A stretch of 64,000 nt of DNA. Source: Parahaliea maris. Its GTDB lineage: Bacteria; Pseudomonadota; Gammaproteobacteria; Pseudomonadales; Halieaceae. Position numbers and translations under genes: made by a program. Below are positions 54,521 through 63,102 of this stretch, piece after piece. Location: NCBI RefSeq assembly GCF_008064665.1, contig NZ_VRZA01000009.1, positions 78,015-142,014 on the forward strand, read 5' to 3'. The notes under the pieces were generated by a model. It was not told the origin of the DNA. It worked only from the letters and a program-made list of their open reading frames with translations, and made no database searches. Within the stretch, counting starts at the first letter, position 1. Every line of letters begins with the position of its first letter.

Positions 54521-55066
54521 TCAGAAGAAGCTGCGCTTCACGGTGATAATGTCGCCCGGCATTACGGTATCGCCGAGGCCAACGGTGAGTTCGTCCTCCG
54601 GGTCGGCGGCGCGCTGCAGGGCGAAGCCCTTGCGTTGTGCGCGCTCGGTGAAACCGCCGGCCAGCGCCACGGCTTTCTGCACCGTGAGACCCGGTTGGTA
54701 GGGGAACCCCCCCGGCTGTTTGACCTCGCCATTGATGAAGATCGGGCGATACTCCTCGATCGACACGGTGACGTCCGGGCTGACCAGGTAATCTCCCCGC
54801 AGTCCCGTGGTGATCCGGTCCTCCAGTTCCTTGACCGTCAGCCCCTCCACCAGGATTTCGCCCAGCAGCGGATAATTGACGATCCCCGAATCGTTGAGGC
54901 TGAAATTCATGCTGAGATCCGGTTCGTCGAAAACCTGGATCAGGATGTGGTCGCCCGCCCCCAGGCGGTAGACGCCCGGCGAGGTGGCGGCCTGAACGGA
55001 CAGTCCGGGCGCCAACAGCAGCAGGGTGGTCAACAGGCTGAGCAGGCGGAAATAGAAACGGTTCAT
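54521..55066 (-). CDS. Short Wza-like polysaccharide export protein
   Basis: A 181-residue periplasmic export protein: signal peptide (1-27, ending SVQA), a polysaccharide-export domain (VYRLGAGDHILIQVFDEPDL, then VEGLTVKELEDRI) and one SLBB segment (IFINGEVKQPGGFPYQ). It lacks the lipobox Cys, the extra SLBB domains and the C-terminal outer-membrane helix of E. coli Wza (379 residues), so the outer-membrane pore is probably the beta-barrel protein encoded just upstream. I chose ATG at 55066 (AGAGAG upstream). An in-frame ATG at 55150, overlapping the stop of the upstream gene, would add a 7-residue tandem repeat. Confidence 0.85.
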   Translation of the reverse strand: MNRFYFRLLSLLTTLLLLAPGLSVQAATSPGVYRLGAGDHILIQVFDEPDLSMNFSLNDSGIVNYPLLGEILVEGLTVKELEDRITTGLRGDYLVSPDVTVSIEEYRPIFINGEVKQPGGFPYQPGLTVQKAVALAGGFTERAQRKGFALQRAADPEDELTVGLGDTVMPGDIITVKRSFF

Positions 55067-55082
55067 GGTGGCTCTCTTGCAG

Positions 55083-55160
55083 GTCGGAGCTTCGGCTAAA
55101 ACTGTCGGAGCTTCAGCGAAAACTGTCGGAGCTTCAGCTAAAACAGTCATAGCGTCAGCG
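55083..55160. repeat. 21-bp tandem repeat between the barrel and Wza-like genes
   Basis: Three copies of GTCGGAGCTTCAGCTAAAACT-type units at 55083-55103, 55104-55124 and 55125-55145, plus a partial copy reaching 55160. The partial copy runs into the last codons of the beta-barrel gene (stop at 55147-55149). Read on the minus strand, the units encode TVLAEAP repeats in frame with the Wza-like protein. Confidence 0.85.
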
Positions 55161-56454
55161 TGGCGCCGATACGGATCATGTTCTTGTCGTACATCAGCCA
55201 GTCGACGTTGCTGTCGCTGTCGGAATAGTCGGCACCCAGTTCCAACGCCAGCCAGCGCCGCCACTGGTACATCAGCGACACGCTGTAATCGACCGTGTCC
55301 TGGTCGCGCTCAATGCCGTGATAGGTCTCATCGCGGTAGGAAACGCTGAGCCGGGATTGCAGCAAATCGGTCCAGCCGTGGCTCCAGCCGAGGGAGTAGG
55401 TCATGGTGTCAATGAAGTCCCCCTCGCCGAAGGTCTCCTCCTCCGATCGGGCGGCACTGAGTTCAAACTCTGAATAACTGCGGGGGGACCAGTTGATGTC
55501 GGCTTCCCAGTCGAGTCCTGAGAAATCCTCCCGCCGACTGTCGCGGAAGTTCTTGTCCACCTGACCCAGTTTTACCGTGCCTGTAGTGAGACCGCTCATT
55601 TCCCAGGTCGCGCCGACCAGGTAGCGGATCTCGCGGCTGTCCAGGGTCGCGGTTTCGGGAAAGGTGTGGTCGTAGCGGATGTCGTTGCCCCGAACTTCCA
55701 TGAGCAGCGAGGTGGCGGGCAGGACCTGGTGATAGAACGTAACGCCCGCCTGGGCGTTGTCATGATCACGGTACCGCGTTCGGTTGCGGTGATTGCGGTA
55801 GGTTGTATTGCGGGTAGCGGCGGAGAATTTCAGCCGGTTGCCGGAGTTCTGGGCACCAAAATAATAGTCGCCACCGAGCGCGGCCACCTTGAACAGGTCG
55901 GGTTCGGTGACCGGGTCACCGTCGGGATCAAAGCCCGGTATCTCTCCGGTATCCGGATCAAAGCCCTGGGTAGTGCCTTCGCCACGCCCCTGGTGCTTGA
56001 GGGCAAACTCCCCGTTGAGGATCAGCTTGTGGCGATGGGCCAGGTCGAGATTGGCCCCGGCGCCAAACAGGTGGTCCTCGTAGTTGTCGTCTTTGCTTTC
56101 CTGGATGCGGCCGTAGTCACCTTCGTAACGCAGGCTGTAGGCCTTGCCAGCCTGGACGTATTCACCCTGCACCGAAGGCGCTATCCGCAGGATACGGGTG
56201 TCGACCGGATTGTCGGGGGTGAAAAAGAAGTTGTCGTCGTAGACCAGTTCGGTGCGCAGGCTAGGCTCGACGCTGAGGGCGCCGTGGTACCACTTGCCAT
56301 TACCCGCCTGGTTCTGGGCCACACTTCCCGATTGCCAGGAGCATGCACCCAGCGCCAGGACCAGGGCCAGTCGCTTGCCACCCCTTGTGCGGGCCGGTTC
56401 GCGGCCAATGGTCACGAGCGAATGATGAATGCGCGGTGCGCGGTCCTGTAACAA
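55147..56454 (-). CDS. Outer-membrane beta-barrel protein of the EPS export system (VpsM-like)
   Basis: A 435-residue exported protein. After a signal region (about residues 28-46, ending GSVAQ) the sequence alternates short polar and aromatic strands typical of a large beta-barrel (SLRTELVYDDNFFFTPDN, YSLRYEGDYGRIQES, YSLGWSHGWTDLLQSRLSVSY), ending NMIRIGATLTL. It resembles VpsM-type outer-membrane proteins found with Wza and Wzc homologues. The start is TTG at 56454 with AGGAGGGAG upstream, the best ribosome site in the region. First gene of the minus arm; a TGTCCCA palindrome lies about 100 bp upstream. Confidence 0.8.
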   Translation of the reverse strand: MLQDRAPRIHHSLVTIGREPARTRGGKRLALVLALGACSWQSGSVAQNQAGNGKWYHGALSVEPSLRTELVYDDNFFFTPDNPVDTRILRIAPSVQGEYVQAGKAYSLRYEGDYGRIQESKDDNYEDHLFGAGANLDLAHRHKLILNGEFALKHQGRGEGTTQGFDPDTGEIPGFDPDGDPVTEPDLFKVAALGGDYYFGAQNSGNRLKFSAATRNTTYRNHRNRTRYRDHDNAQAGVTFYHQVLPATSLLMEVRGNDIRYDHTFPETATLDSREIRYLVGATWEMSGLTTGTVKLGQVDKNFRDSRREDFSGLDWEADINWSPRSYSEFELSAARSEEETFGEGDFIDTMTYSLGWSHGWTDLLQSRLSVSYRDETYHGIERDQDTVDYSVSLMYQWRRWLALELGADYSDSDSNVDWLMYDKNMIRIGATLTL

Positions 56455-56554
56455 TGGGCTCCCTCCTGATCTGCACCTGAAAGCCGGTGCAAATCACAGG
56501 GACAGGGCACCAGCCAACAGGTACCGAGTCTATCCCAGGGGAAAGCGTAATCCG

Positions 56555-56570
56555 TGTCCCAAATGGGCTA
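56555..56570. promoter_or_regulatory. Palindromic operator candidate upstream of EPS export operon (minus arm)
   Basis: TGTCCCAAATGGGCTA is an imperfect version of the palindrome at 41843 (13 of 16 bases identical). It lies about 100 bp upstream of the first gene of the minus arm, just outside the 3' end of yqcC. Confidence 0.55.
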
Positions 56571-56894
56571 CCCTTCGCCGTCTGAAGTCAGCAGGTTATC
56601 CACCCGGGTGAGCGCCTCCAGCAAACCCTCCACGCCGTGGCCGGTGTGGCGGAAATACTCCTCGGCCATCGGTGTAATCGCACAGCGCTCGGGCAGGGGC
56701 TGCTCCGCCTCGAGCATCTGGTAGAGCGTTGGCAGAAACACAAATTGCAGCCACTGCGGCAGGGTCAGGGTGTCCACACAGAAGGGTTCGGTGCTGGCCA
56801 GCGCCTCGGTAGAGGGGGGAATCTTGTCCCACAGGCCGAGCTGCCGCAGCTGGGCCTCGATATCGATCAGTACTTCGGCAATGTCGGTACGCAT
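56568..56894 (-). CDS. yqcC: YqcC family protein
   Basis: A 108-residue cytoplasmic helical protein of the YqcC (DUF446) family. The recognisable core is LRQLGLWDKIPPSTEALAST with PFCVDTLTLPQWLQFVFLP, then CAITPMAEEYF near residue 75. The function is not established. It lies 9 bp after the dinG stop on the same strand, so it is probably the last gene of the acyltransferase-dinG-yqcC operon. Confidence 0.9.
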   Translation of the reverse strand: MRTDIAEVLIDIEAQLRQLGLWDKIPPSTEALASTEPFCVDTLTLPQWLQFVFLPTLYQMLEAEQPLPERCAITPMAEEYFRHTGHGVEGLLEALTRVDNLLTSDGEG

Positions 56895-56903
56895 GGCATC
56901 TAT

Positions 56904-59024
56904 CTACTGCAACTGGCGCTGGAAGGGTGGCAGTGAGTCGAGAATAGCGCGGCCGTAGCGCTTGGTGAGCAGGCGCCGGTCGGCGAGGGTCACGCGACCG
57001 CTGTCCTCTTCCGTTCGCAGCAATCTGCCACTGGCCTGTACCAGCTTCAGGGCCGCGTCCGGCACGCTGATTTCCATGAAAGCGTTGCCCCCCTTCGCCT
57101 CCACCCACTCCGACAGGGCTGCCTCGATCGGGCTGTCGGGCACGGCGAAGGGAATCTTGGCGATCACCACGTGGTTGCAGTACTTGCCGGGCAGGTCCAC
57201 GCCCTCGGCAAAGCTGGCGAGGCCGAAGATGACGCTGCCATCCCCGGCGTCGACCCGTTCCCGGTGCTGGCGCAGGATCTCCTGCTTGCTGGCGTCGCCC
57301 TGCATGAGGATGCGGTCGCGCCACTCGCCGGCAATGCCCTGGTACACGTCGAGCATCTGACGGCGGGACGAGAACAGCACCAGGCTCGCCTCGGCCGGGT
57401 CCAGCCATTCGGGCAGGCCGCTGACCAGCGCCGCGGTGTGGGCTTCGGCATCCCCCGGCTCACAGTTCATCGGCGGCACCCGGAACAGCGCCCGGCTGTA
57501 GTCAAAGGGGCTGGCCACGACCTTGAAGCGGGCCTCCCGGGAGACCCCGGAGTGCAGGATAAAACGCTCAAAGGAGTTGAGGGCGGTAATCGTCGCCGAG
57601 GTGATCACAACCCCCGCCGCCCGCGGCCACAGGTACTCTTCCAGCAGGTCGGCGGCCAGGATCGGGCTGCAGCGCAGTTCGAAGCCGTGAACACCCCCGG
57701 ACTCCAGCAGGGTAATCCAGCGCGCCATGGGCGGTTGCTCGTTCTCGCCACTCACCGCATAGGCCTGCCACAGGGCCAGGTTGGCCTCGGCCCGGCCCAG
57801 CATACCGCCGATATTCAGGTGCCAGGTCTCCAGTTCGTCCTTGGCGACCTCGCTGAATTCGTCCTCGAGGGAATCCTCCAGCACCGACTCGATCCGCGAT
57901 AGGGTGTTGGCCAGCGCCTGGAAACGCGCCGCCAGGGTACCGGCGATGGGCTGCAGGGTATCGGGCACGCGGCCGTGCTCGAAGCGCAGGCGGGTTTCAT
58001 CGCGACCCGGCTCCACCGCGTCGAACAGCGAGGCCACCACCTGTTCGGCGACCTTCATTGACTCGGCGGTTTCCTCCAGTTGCTCCGGCAGCTTGCCGAG
58101 GTGGTGCTGCAAGCCAGACAGCGCTCCCATGACCGCGGCGCCCTGGGCGAGGCTCTTGCCGCTATCGCCCAGCCACGCCAGGGTGGTGTGCAAGCGGCAG
58201 AAACTGGCGAAATGGGACAGGGCCTTGTCCGGCAGGTGGTGGCCCTCGTCGAAAATGTAGATGCAGTCCTCGGGTTCCGGCAGGATGGCACCGCCGCCCA
58301 GCGCGAGGTCCGCCAGCACCAGGTCGTGGTTGGCGACAATCACGTCGGCGTGGGTCAGTTCCTCCCGCGCCCGGTAAAAGCTGCACTGGCTGATATTGGG
58401 GCAGCGGCGGCCGCTGCACTGGCTGTGGTCGGTGGTGGCGCCGAACCAGATCTGCTCGGGGATGGCCGCGGGCCAGTTGTCGCGATCGCCGTCCCACTCG
58501 CCGCGGCCGAGGGCATCGATCATGGCGGTGTAGACCGGCAGGGCCTCCGCCTCCAGGGGGACTTCGAACTCGTCCGGGTACAGGGGCAACACGCCGCTTT
58601 CGCCCTGGCCCTGGGCCAGCATCCGGTCGAGCTTGGACAGGCAGACGTAGCGGCGCCGCCCCTTGGCCAGGGCGTAGCTGAACTCAAGCCCGCTGTGGCG
58701 GCCGATGTCCGGCAGATCCTTGCCGACAAACTGTTCCTGCAACGCCACCGTGGCGGTGGCGACCACCAGGCGCTTGCCCAGGGCCTGGGCCATGGGAATG
58801 GCGGTTACCGCGTAGGCAATGGTCTTGCCGGTACCGGTACCGGCCTCGATGACACACACGGCGGGTTCGCCCGAGGGCGCCTCACCGGGGCCCGGTATCC
58901 GGCCCAGGGTGTTGGCGATTTCGGCGATCATCTGGCGCTGGCCCCAGCGCGGCTTGAGGGACTTCTTCTCGATCACCGAGGCGTAGGCCTCGCGGATGCG
59001 ATCCTTGAGGGCGTCGGTCAGCAA
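56904..59024 (-). CDS. dinG: ATP-dependent DNA helicase DinG
   Basis: Superfamily 2 iron-sulfur helicase (5'-3') that unwinds R-loops and D-loops in repair. The 706-residue protein has Walker A EAGTGTGKTIAYA near residue 65, four cluster Cys residues (one in YVCLSKLDRM near residue 128; three in CSGRRCPNISQC near residue 207) and the DEGHHLPDKAL box near residue 252. The C-terminal helicase motifs SLVLFSSRRQM and LVQASGRLLRTEEDSG are present. The length matches the family. It overlaps the acyltransferase gene by 7 bp. Confidence 0.95.
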   Translation of the reverse strand: MLTDALKDRIREAYASVIEKKSLKPRWGQRQMIAEIANTLGRIPGPGEAPSGEPAVCVIEAGTGTGKTIAYAVTAIPMAQALGKRLVVATATVALQEQFVGKDLPDIGRHSGLEFSYALAKGRRRYVCLSKLDRMLAQGQGESGVLPLYPDEFEVPLEAEALPVYTAMIDALGRGEWDGDRDNWPAAIPEQIWFGATTDHSQCSGRRCPNISQCSFYRAREELTHADVIVANHDLVLADLALGGGAILPEPEDCIYIFDEGHHLPDKALSHFASFCRLHTTLAWLGDSGKSLAQGAAVMGALSGLQHHLGKLPEQLEETAESMKVAEQVVASLFDAVEPGRDETRLRFEHGRVPDTLQPIAGTLAARFQALANTLSRIESVLEDSLEDEFSEVAKDELETWHLNIGGMLGRAEANLALWQAYAVSGENEQPPMARWITLLESGGVHGFELRCSPILAADLLEEYLWPRAAGVVITSATITALNSFERFILHSGVSREARFKVVASPFDYSRALFRVPPMNCEPGDAEAHTAALVSGLPEWLDPAEASLVLFSSRRQMLDVYQGIAGEWRDRILMQGDASKQEILRQHRERVDAGDGSVIFGLASFAEGVDLPGKYCNHVVIAKIPFAVPDSPIEAALSEWVEAKGGNAFMEISVPDAALKLVQASGRLLRTEEDSGRVTLADRRLLTKRYGRAILDSLPPFQRQLQ

Positions 59025-60265
59025 GGCGGGGCGGCTTGCCCTAGCCGGGCCAGCTTGCTCACCACGGCGTTGGCGTAAATACCGAGGGCGTAGGCACGGT
59101 GGGGCTCCGGCATGGCATCGATACGGGCGCGGAAGGCGCTCTCGCTGCAGTCGCCCTCCTCCCGGTACAGGCTGTCCGGCAGTGGCGCGTCCTCGCCGTG
59201 CAGCATGCGGTAAGCGTGGATATTGGTAGGGTGCAGGCAGTACTCGGCGACGATCTGCTCGTCGACAGCGCGGGCGACTTCGTCGGCGTCGGCGTAATCA
59301 CCCGCCAGCGGCGTGCCGAAGGATACGTGCACCCGCCCCTTCTGTCCGGCGATGCCGCGACCGATCGACGCCACGTCTTCCTGCTCCGCCTTCTGGTAGC
59401 TGCCGGTGCTCTCGCGCTGGTACAGCTCGTTGGCCTTGAGGGCGTCGCAGGGGTCCAGCTCGTAGGAAATGGCCACCGGCACGATAGCGAGGTCGCGAAT
59501 GTGCTCGGCAAAACTGGACTGTTGCTTGTCCCGGCTCATGGCCAGCATTTTGATCACTGCCGGTTCGGTGCGATCGATGCCATTCTTGGCGCGCCCCTCG
59601 CGCTGGGCGATCCACACCGGAGCCTGCTCTTCCAACAGACTGTGGCGAATATAGGCCGACAGGTTCTTCGATGCCGCCAGTAACTCCCGGGGGCCACTCA
59701 CCGAGCGCTTGACGATAAAGCTCTTGTTCAGGCGCATCAGGTCGGATACCCAGGGCTTGGTCAACAGGTTGTCACCGATGGCGATACGGATGGTCTGGTG
59801 ACCACCGCGGTGCAGGGCGTAGTTGGTAAAGGCCGGGTCCATCGCGATATCGCGGTGGTTACTCATGAAGAGGTAGGCACGCTCGGGGTCGAGCTCATCC
59901 AGGCCCGACACGGAAAAGCCACCGGTGGTATCGGCGATCATCTTGTCCATGTAGGTCTTGATGACCATTTGCATACCGTGGACATCGATGACACCACGCA
60001 ACTGCCGGCCGAGGTAGCTCCGCACCAGCGGCCGGCACAAGCCCGGCGCCATCCTCGCCAGCCAACCACCGCGCAGGCGGCCCAGGGCATCAAGCAATTC
60101 CCGATCGTCCAGCAGGCGGGCCAGAACCGCGGGCACTTCGTCGTCACGGTAGGGGCGGATGTCGGCAAACGGGTCGTTCAAGCGGGGCTTCTCGCGGTGC
60201 AAAGCGCGCACCATACCCAAATTCCGGGAGCGAGTCATCAGCACAGGTGACCACCCCCGGGGCAT
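59018..60265 (-). CDS. 1-acyl-glycerol-3-phosphate acyltransferase-like protein
   Basis: A 415-residue protein of the glycerophospholipid acyltransferase superfamily. The active-site block reads FMSNHRDIAMDPAF near residue 132, with the Asp five residues after His instead of the usual four (NHxxxxD), a spacing I also associate with SNHRDI-type paralogues. WIAQREGRAKNG near residue 215 and AIVPVAISYE near residue 255 correspond to the later conserved blocks. There is no obvious membrane helix. ATG at 60265 has GGAAGA upstream. It overlaps dinG by 7 bp. The substrate is uncertain. Confidence 0.8.
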   Translation of the reverse strand: MPRGWSPVLMTRSRNLGMVRALHREKPRLNDPFADIRPYRDDEVPAVLARLLDDRELLDALGRLRGGWLARMAPGLCRPLVRSYLGRQLRGVIDVHGMQMVIKTYMDKMIADTTGGFSVSGLDELDPERAYLFMSNHRDIAMDPAFTNYALHRGGHQTIRIAIGDNLLTKPWVSDLMRLNKSFIVKRSVSGPRELLAASKNLSAYIRHSLLEEQAPVWIAQREGRAKNGIDRTEPAVIKMLAMSRDKQQSSFAEHIRDLAIVPVAISYELDPCDALKANELYQRESTGSYQKAEQEDVASIGRGIAGQKGRVHVSFGTPLAGDYADADEVARAVDEQIVAEYCLHPTNIHAYRMLHGEDAPLPDSLYREEGDCSESAFRARIDAMPEPHRAYALGIYANAVVSKLARLGQAAPPC

Positions 60266-60310
60266 CTGCTAATCTTCCGGGCGCCTGACAACAAGAATTC
60301 CGGAGGATAT

Positions 60311-60532
60311 ATGGACGCAGGTTCAGCCGCTTTGATGACGTACGGGGTCGCCGCGCTGCTGGTCAGCTGGGTGCTGCTGTTGATCGTAGCGTGGAAAGAA
60401 GACTACGCCTGGGGCCTGTGCGCCACCCTGCTGCCGCCGCTGGCCTATCTCTACGGGATTTTCCGCCTCGACAAGGCCGGCCAGGCGCTGCTGGTGGCGG
60501 TCATCGGCTGGATTCTGATATTCCTCGCCTGA
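60311..60532 (+). CDS. Small two-helix membrane protein
   Basis: A 73-residue integral membrane protein with two hydrophobic stretches (about residues 8-27 and 33-72, the latter possibly two helices) joined by WKEDYAWG. ATG at 60311 has a strong CGGAGG ribosome site. It is divergent from the acyltransferase gene, 45 bp apart. Function unknown. Confidence 0.7.
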   Translation: MDAGSAALMTYGVAALLVSWVLLLIVAWKEDYAWGLCATLLPPLAYLYGIFRLDKAGQALLVAVIGWILIFLA

Positions 60533-60853
60533 ATCCGTGCCGATCCGGGTGGCGTGCCAGGCCTGACCTGGCCGGGCCTAACCTGGCCGGGCCGCCATGG
60601 ATAAATTGTAATGTAGGGTGCCTACCGGCACCCACCCCGGTAACTCCTTAAATATCAACCAGTTAGTTGTCACCGGCCCATCCAACATTAAGTTTTTGTT
60701 ACCTATCTCCCCAAAAGTTACAAATCCGTAACGATATTACCCTGCCTCATCGCCTAAACTGCTCTCACTGAATTCTGGCGCACCTGCGCCTGCTTCCGGG
60801 AAACCGGCCCACCGGCCCCGGTCCATAGTGAACACCAACCGTGAGGACAGACC
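60533..60853. other. Intergenic region before the small Cys-containing secreted gene
   Basis: A 321-bp gap with the hairpin at 60616-60633, a short tandem GC repeat and, in its AT-richer half, the inverted repeat GTTAC-AAATCC-GTAAC at 60717-60732, possibly a promoter-proximal operator for the next gene. Nothing else was recognised. Confidence 0.45.
60616..60633 (+). terminator. Hairpin after the small membrane protein gene
   Basis: GGGTGCC and GGCACCC flank a TACC loop, 84 bp after the stop. No T-run follows. Just before it, ACCTGGCCGGGCC occurs twice in tandem (about 60568-60594). Confidence 0.4.
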
Positions 60854-61126
60854 ATGAACCTGATCAAAGTGACCGCCGCAGCCGCGCTGCTGACCGTCTC
60901 TGCCGGCAGCTTTGCCGCCAAACCCACCAGCATCGTTTTCCAGGCCAACGGCGAAACCGCCGACGGCACCCCCTATGCTGAGTACATGGTCAAGTGCTCC
61001 AACGGCAAAGAAATGCCGCTGACCGCCTGGGACAAGCGCCGCAAGTGGTGCGTCGGTGAAGCCAGCACTGAAGAGTGTGAAAAGAAGCAGATCAAGGCCG
61101 CCAAAGCCGCCTGCAAGGCTTCCTGA
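60854..61126 (+). CDS. Small secreted Cys-containing protein
   Basis: A 90-residue protein with a clear signal peptide (MNLIKVTAAAALLTVSAGSFA). The mature part holds four Cys residues (KCSNGK, WCVGEAS, EECEKK, KAACKAS), likely two disulfides, and a Lys/Ala-rich C-terminal helix. ATG at 60854 is preceded by GTGAGGACAG. Family not recognised; probably periplasmic or extracellular. Confidence 0.7.
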   Translation: MNLIKVTAAAALLTVSAGSFAAKPTSIVFQANGETADGTPYAEYMVKCSNGKEMPLTAWDKRRKWCVGEASTEECEKKQIKAAKAACKAS

Positions 61127-61216
61127 TTACAGCTCACTGAGCAGTATTCTGCCGGCGCCCCGCTTCCCGCGGCGCCGGCAACCCCCTCTTCAAGATTCGT
61201 TCGCCAACAGACCTCG

Positions 61217-62218
61217 CTACGCTTCCAGATAGCGCCTGCGCAGCTCTGAACGCTCCCTTTCGCCGATTCCCATTACCGCTTCCAGGTAATCATTCACGTC
61301 CGGGTAATCCTCCCTGATCGTGCCCAGCGCCGCGCCGAGATAGGCCTCGTCCACCTGCAGCATGGGCAGGATGGCCGCACTGTCGGAACTGGTCAGGCCG
61401 TACTTCTGCCGCGCCCGCTCCACTTCCTGTTCTGCGTTGTAGAAACGGCTGCTGAGCAGGTAGTCGCGCATGATCTGCTGCTCGTCGACCCCCAGGGCCA
61501 GCAGCATCAGGGCCACTGCAAATCCGGTGCGATCCTTGCCCGCCGCGCAGTGCACCAGGTAGCGCGCATCGTCCCGGGCCAGAATGCTCTCGAACATGCG
61601 CCGGTACACAGCAGCCTCTTCCCTGGCGAGCTCCCGGTTGACCGTCACCATGAAGTCAAACATGACCTCAGGGCCCGGTATCGGGCCGTCCACGTCCTGC
61701 AGGAACCCCGAGTTGTTGCCCGGCTGGATCGGCAGGCTGTGCACCTGGGGGGGGCTTTCCGCCGGCAGGCGCGAGGGCTCTGTATGTTGCTCGCTCAGCT
61801 GGCGGAAATCGAATACCAGGTCCAGCTCGAGACTGCCGAGCAATTCGAGGTCGGCCTCGCTGAGGCGCGCCAGGTGGCCAGAGCGGAACAGGTAACCCCA
61901 TTTGACCCGCCGGTCATCGGCGCCGCGATAACCACCGAAGTCACGAAAGTTGGGGCTGCCCTGCAAACCCAGGCGCCGCTCCGGTGCGAGTACCTCGTTG
62001 CCAAATTCATCGCGCAGGCGGAAGAAATGCCGGCGGGCGGGGGGCAGGCCACTGATCCGCGCTACACGGACGGGGTCTTCACCGTAGTGAGCGACGAGGG
62101 GTTCTTTTACCGCCAGGGCTTCTATGGACACCCGGGTCCCGGGTTGGCTGGCCTCCCACTCGATGTGGTAGTCGCCGTCAGGGGCGCGCCAGATATGAAC
62201 AGCATCAGTTAACAGCAT
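61217..62218 (-). CDS. Tyrosine/dual-specificity phosphatase (DSP-like, Y_phosphatase3 type)
   Basis: A 333-residue protein with an N-terminal beta-rich domain (about residues 1-90) and a phosphatase domain starting NFRDFGGYRGADDRRVKWGY. The catalytic P-loop is HCAAGKDRTGFA (CX5R) near residue 230. It resembles bacterial secreted or cytoplasmic tyrosine phosphatases of the LipA/IphP kind, but I see no signal peptide. I chose ATG at 62218; the frame is open to 62293. The TetR gene lies 43 bp upstream on the same strand, so they are likely co-transcribed. Confidence 0.85.
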   Translation of the reverse strand: MLLTDAVHIWRAPDGDYHIEWEASQPGTRVSIEALAVKEPLVAHYGEDPVRVARISGLPPARRHFFRLRDEFGNEVLAPERRLGLQGSPNFRDFGGYRGADDRRVKWGYLFRSGHLARLSEADLELLGSLELDLVFDFRQLSEQHTEPSRLPAESPPQVHSLPIQPGNNSGFLQDVDGPIPGPEVMFDFMVTVNRELAREEAAVYRRMFESILARDDARYLVHCAAGKDRTGFAVALMLLALGVDEQQIMRDYLLSSRFYNAEQEVERARQKYGLTSSDSAAILPMLQVDEAYLGAALGTIREDYPDVNDYLEAVMGIGERERSELRRRYLEA

Positions 62219-62261
62219 GGGTGTTTCCGTAATCGATGGGGGGTACCAGCCTGGGCCAGTA

Positions 62262-62903
62262 CTATGACAGCATTGTGTGACCACGGTACTCAAAGACCGC
62301 CTGCAGCAGGGTCTTGACCAGCTTCAGCTGTTGCTCGAGAGCACTCTCACTGAAAGGGTCCTGGCCCAGCAGGTCGCGGTACATGGGCGCCATGGTGATG
62401 TAGGACATTACCAGATTATTGAAGGCCATGACGGCCCAGGGCTGAAGACCGGCATCGCCGAGTACCGGGCCCGGCTCGTCCTCGAAAGGCCGGCTGCTGT
62501 CGAACATGGGCCGGAACAGCTGTTCTATCAGTTCGCCGGTGGCCGGCCCACCCGAAAGGGCCGCGTGTTGCAGCAGCCTGGCCAGGTTCGGGTTGGCGTG
62601 ATGTTGGCGCACGATGGTCTCCAGCCACTCCAGCACCCGGTCCTGGGTGATAGGCCCTGCCCGCAGTTCGGTGATCGGGCCGGAAAAGGCCATCACCAGC
62701 CGCTCCATGACCGCCCGGTACAGGGCCTCCTTGTTGCGAAAGTGGTTGTACAGGCTGGGAGAGCGGATACCAACCCTGTCCGCCACATCGCCGAGGGAGG
62801 TGGCGCTGTAGCCGCGTTCGGCAAACAGGTCTTCCGCGGCGTCGAGGATTCGCTCCGCCGTGGAACCCGGGGGCACGGAATCAGGGAGGGCGTAGTCGGG
62901 CAT
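62262..62903 (-). CDS. TetR family transcriptional regulator
   Basis: A 213-residue repressor-type protein. The N-terminal DNA-binding domain has the TetR helix-turn-helix (AERILDAAEDLFAERGYSAT, then DVADRVGIRSPSLYNHF) at about residues 15-60, followed by an all-helical ligand-binding domain. It precedes the phosphatase gene and diverges from dgkA, so it may control either. The ligand is unknown. Confidence 0.9.
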   Translation of the reverse strand: MPDYALPDSVPPGSTAERILDAAEDLFAERGYSATSLGDVADRVGIRSPSLYNHFRNKEALYRAVMERLVMAFSGPITELRAGPITQDRVLEWLETIVRQHHANPNLARLLQHAALSGGPATGELIEQLFRPMFDSSRPFEDEPGPVLGDAGLQPWAVMAFNNLVMSYITMAPMYRDLLGQDPFSESALEQQLKLVKTLLQAVFEYRGHTMLS

Positions 62904-63102
62904 GGGGTGTTTCCGGTAAACAGGGGACTAATAGGCATTAGTATACCCTGCGAAACCATCGCCGGCACCGCCCGCACACTTTGACACTGCCGTCAGGGCC
63001 ACTATGCTGTGGCTGGTTCAAAACGGACGGCCCCGGGCCGTGGCACTGACAACAGGGGGCACAGTGAATTCTCCGGAACCGGAACTGCAGCCGAAAGGGC
63101 AC

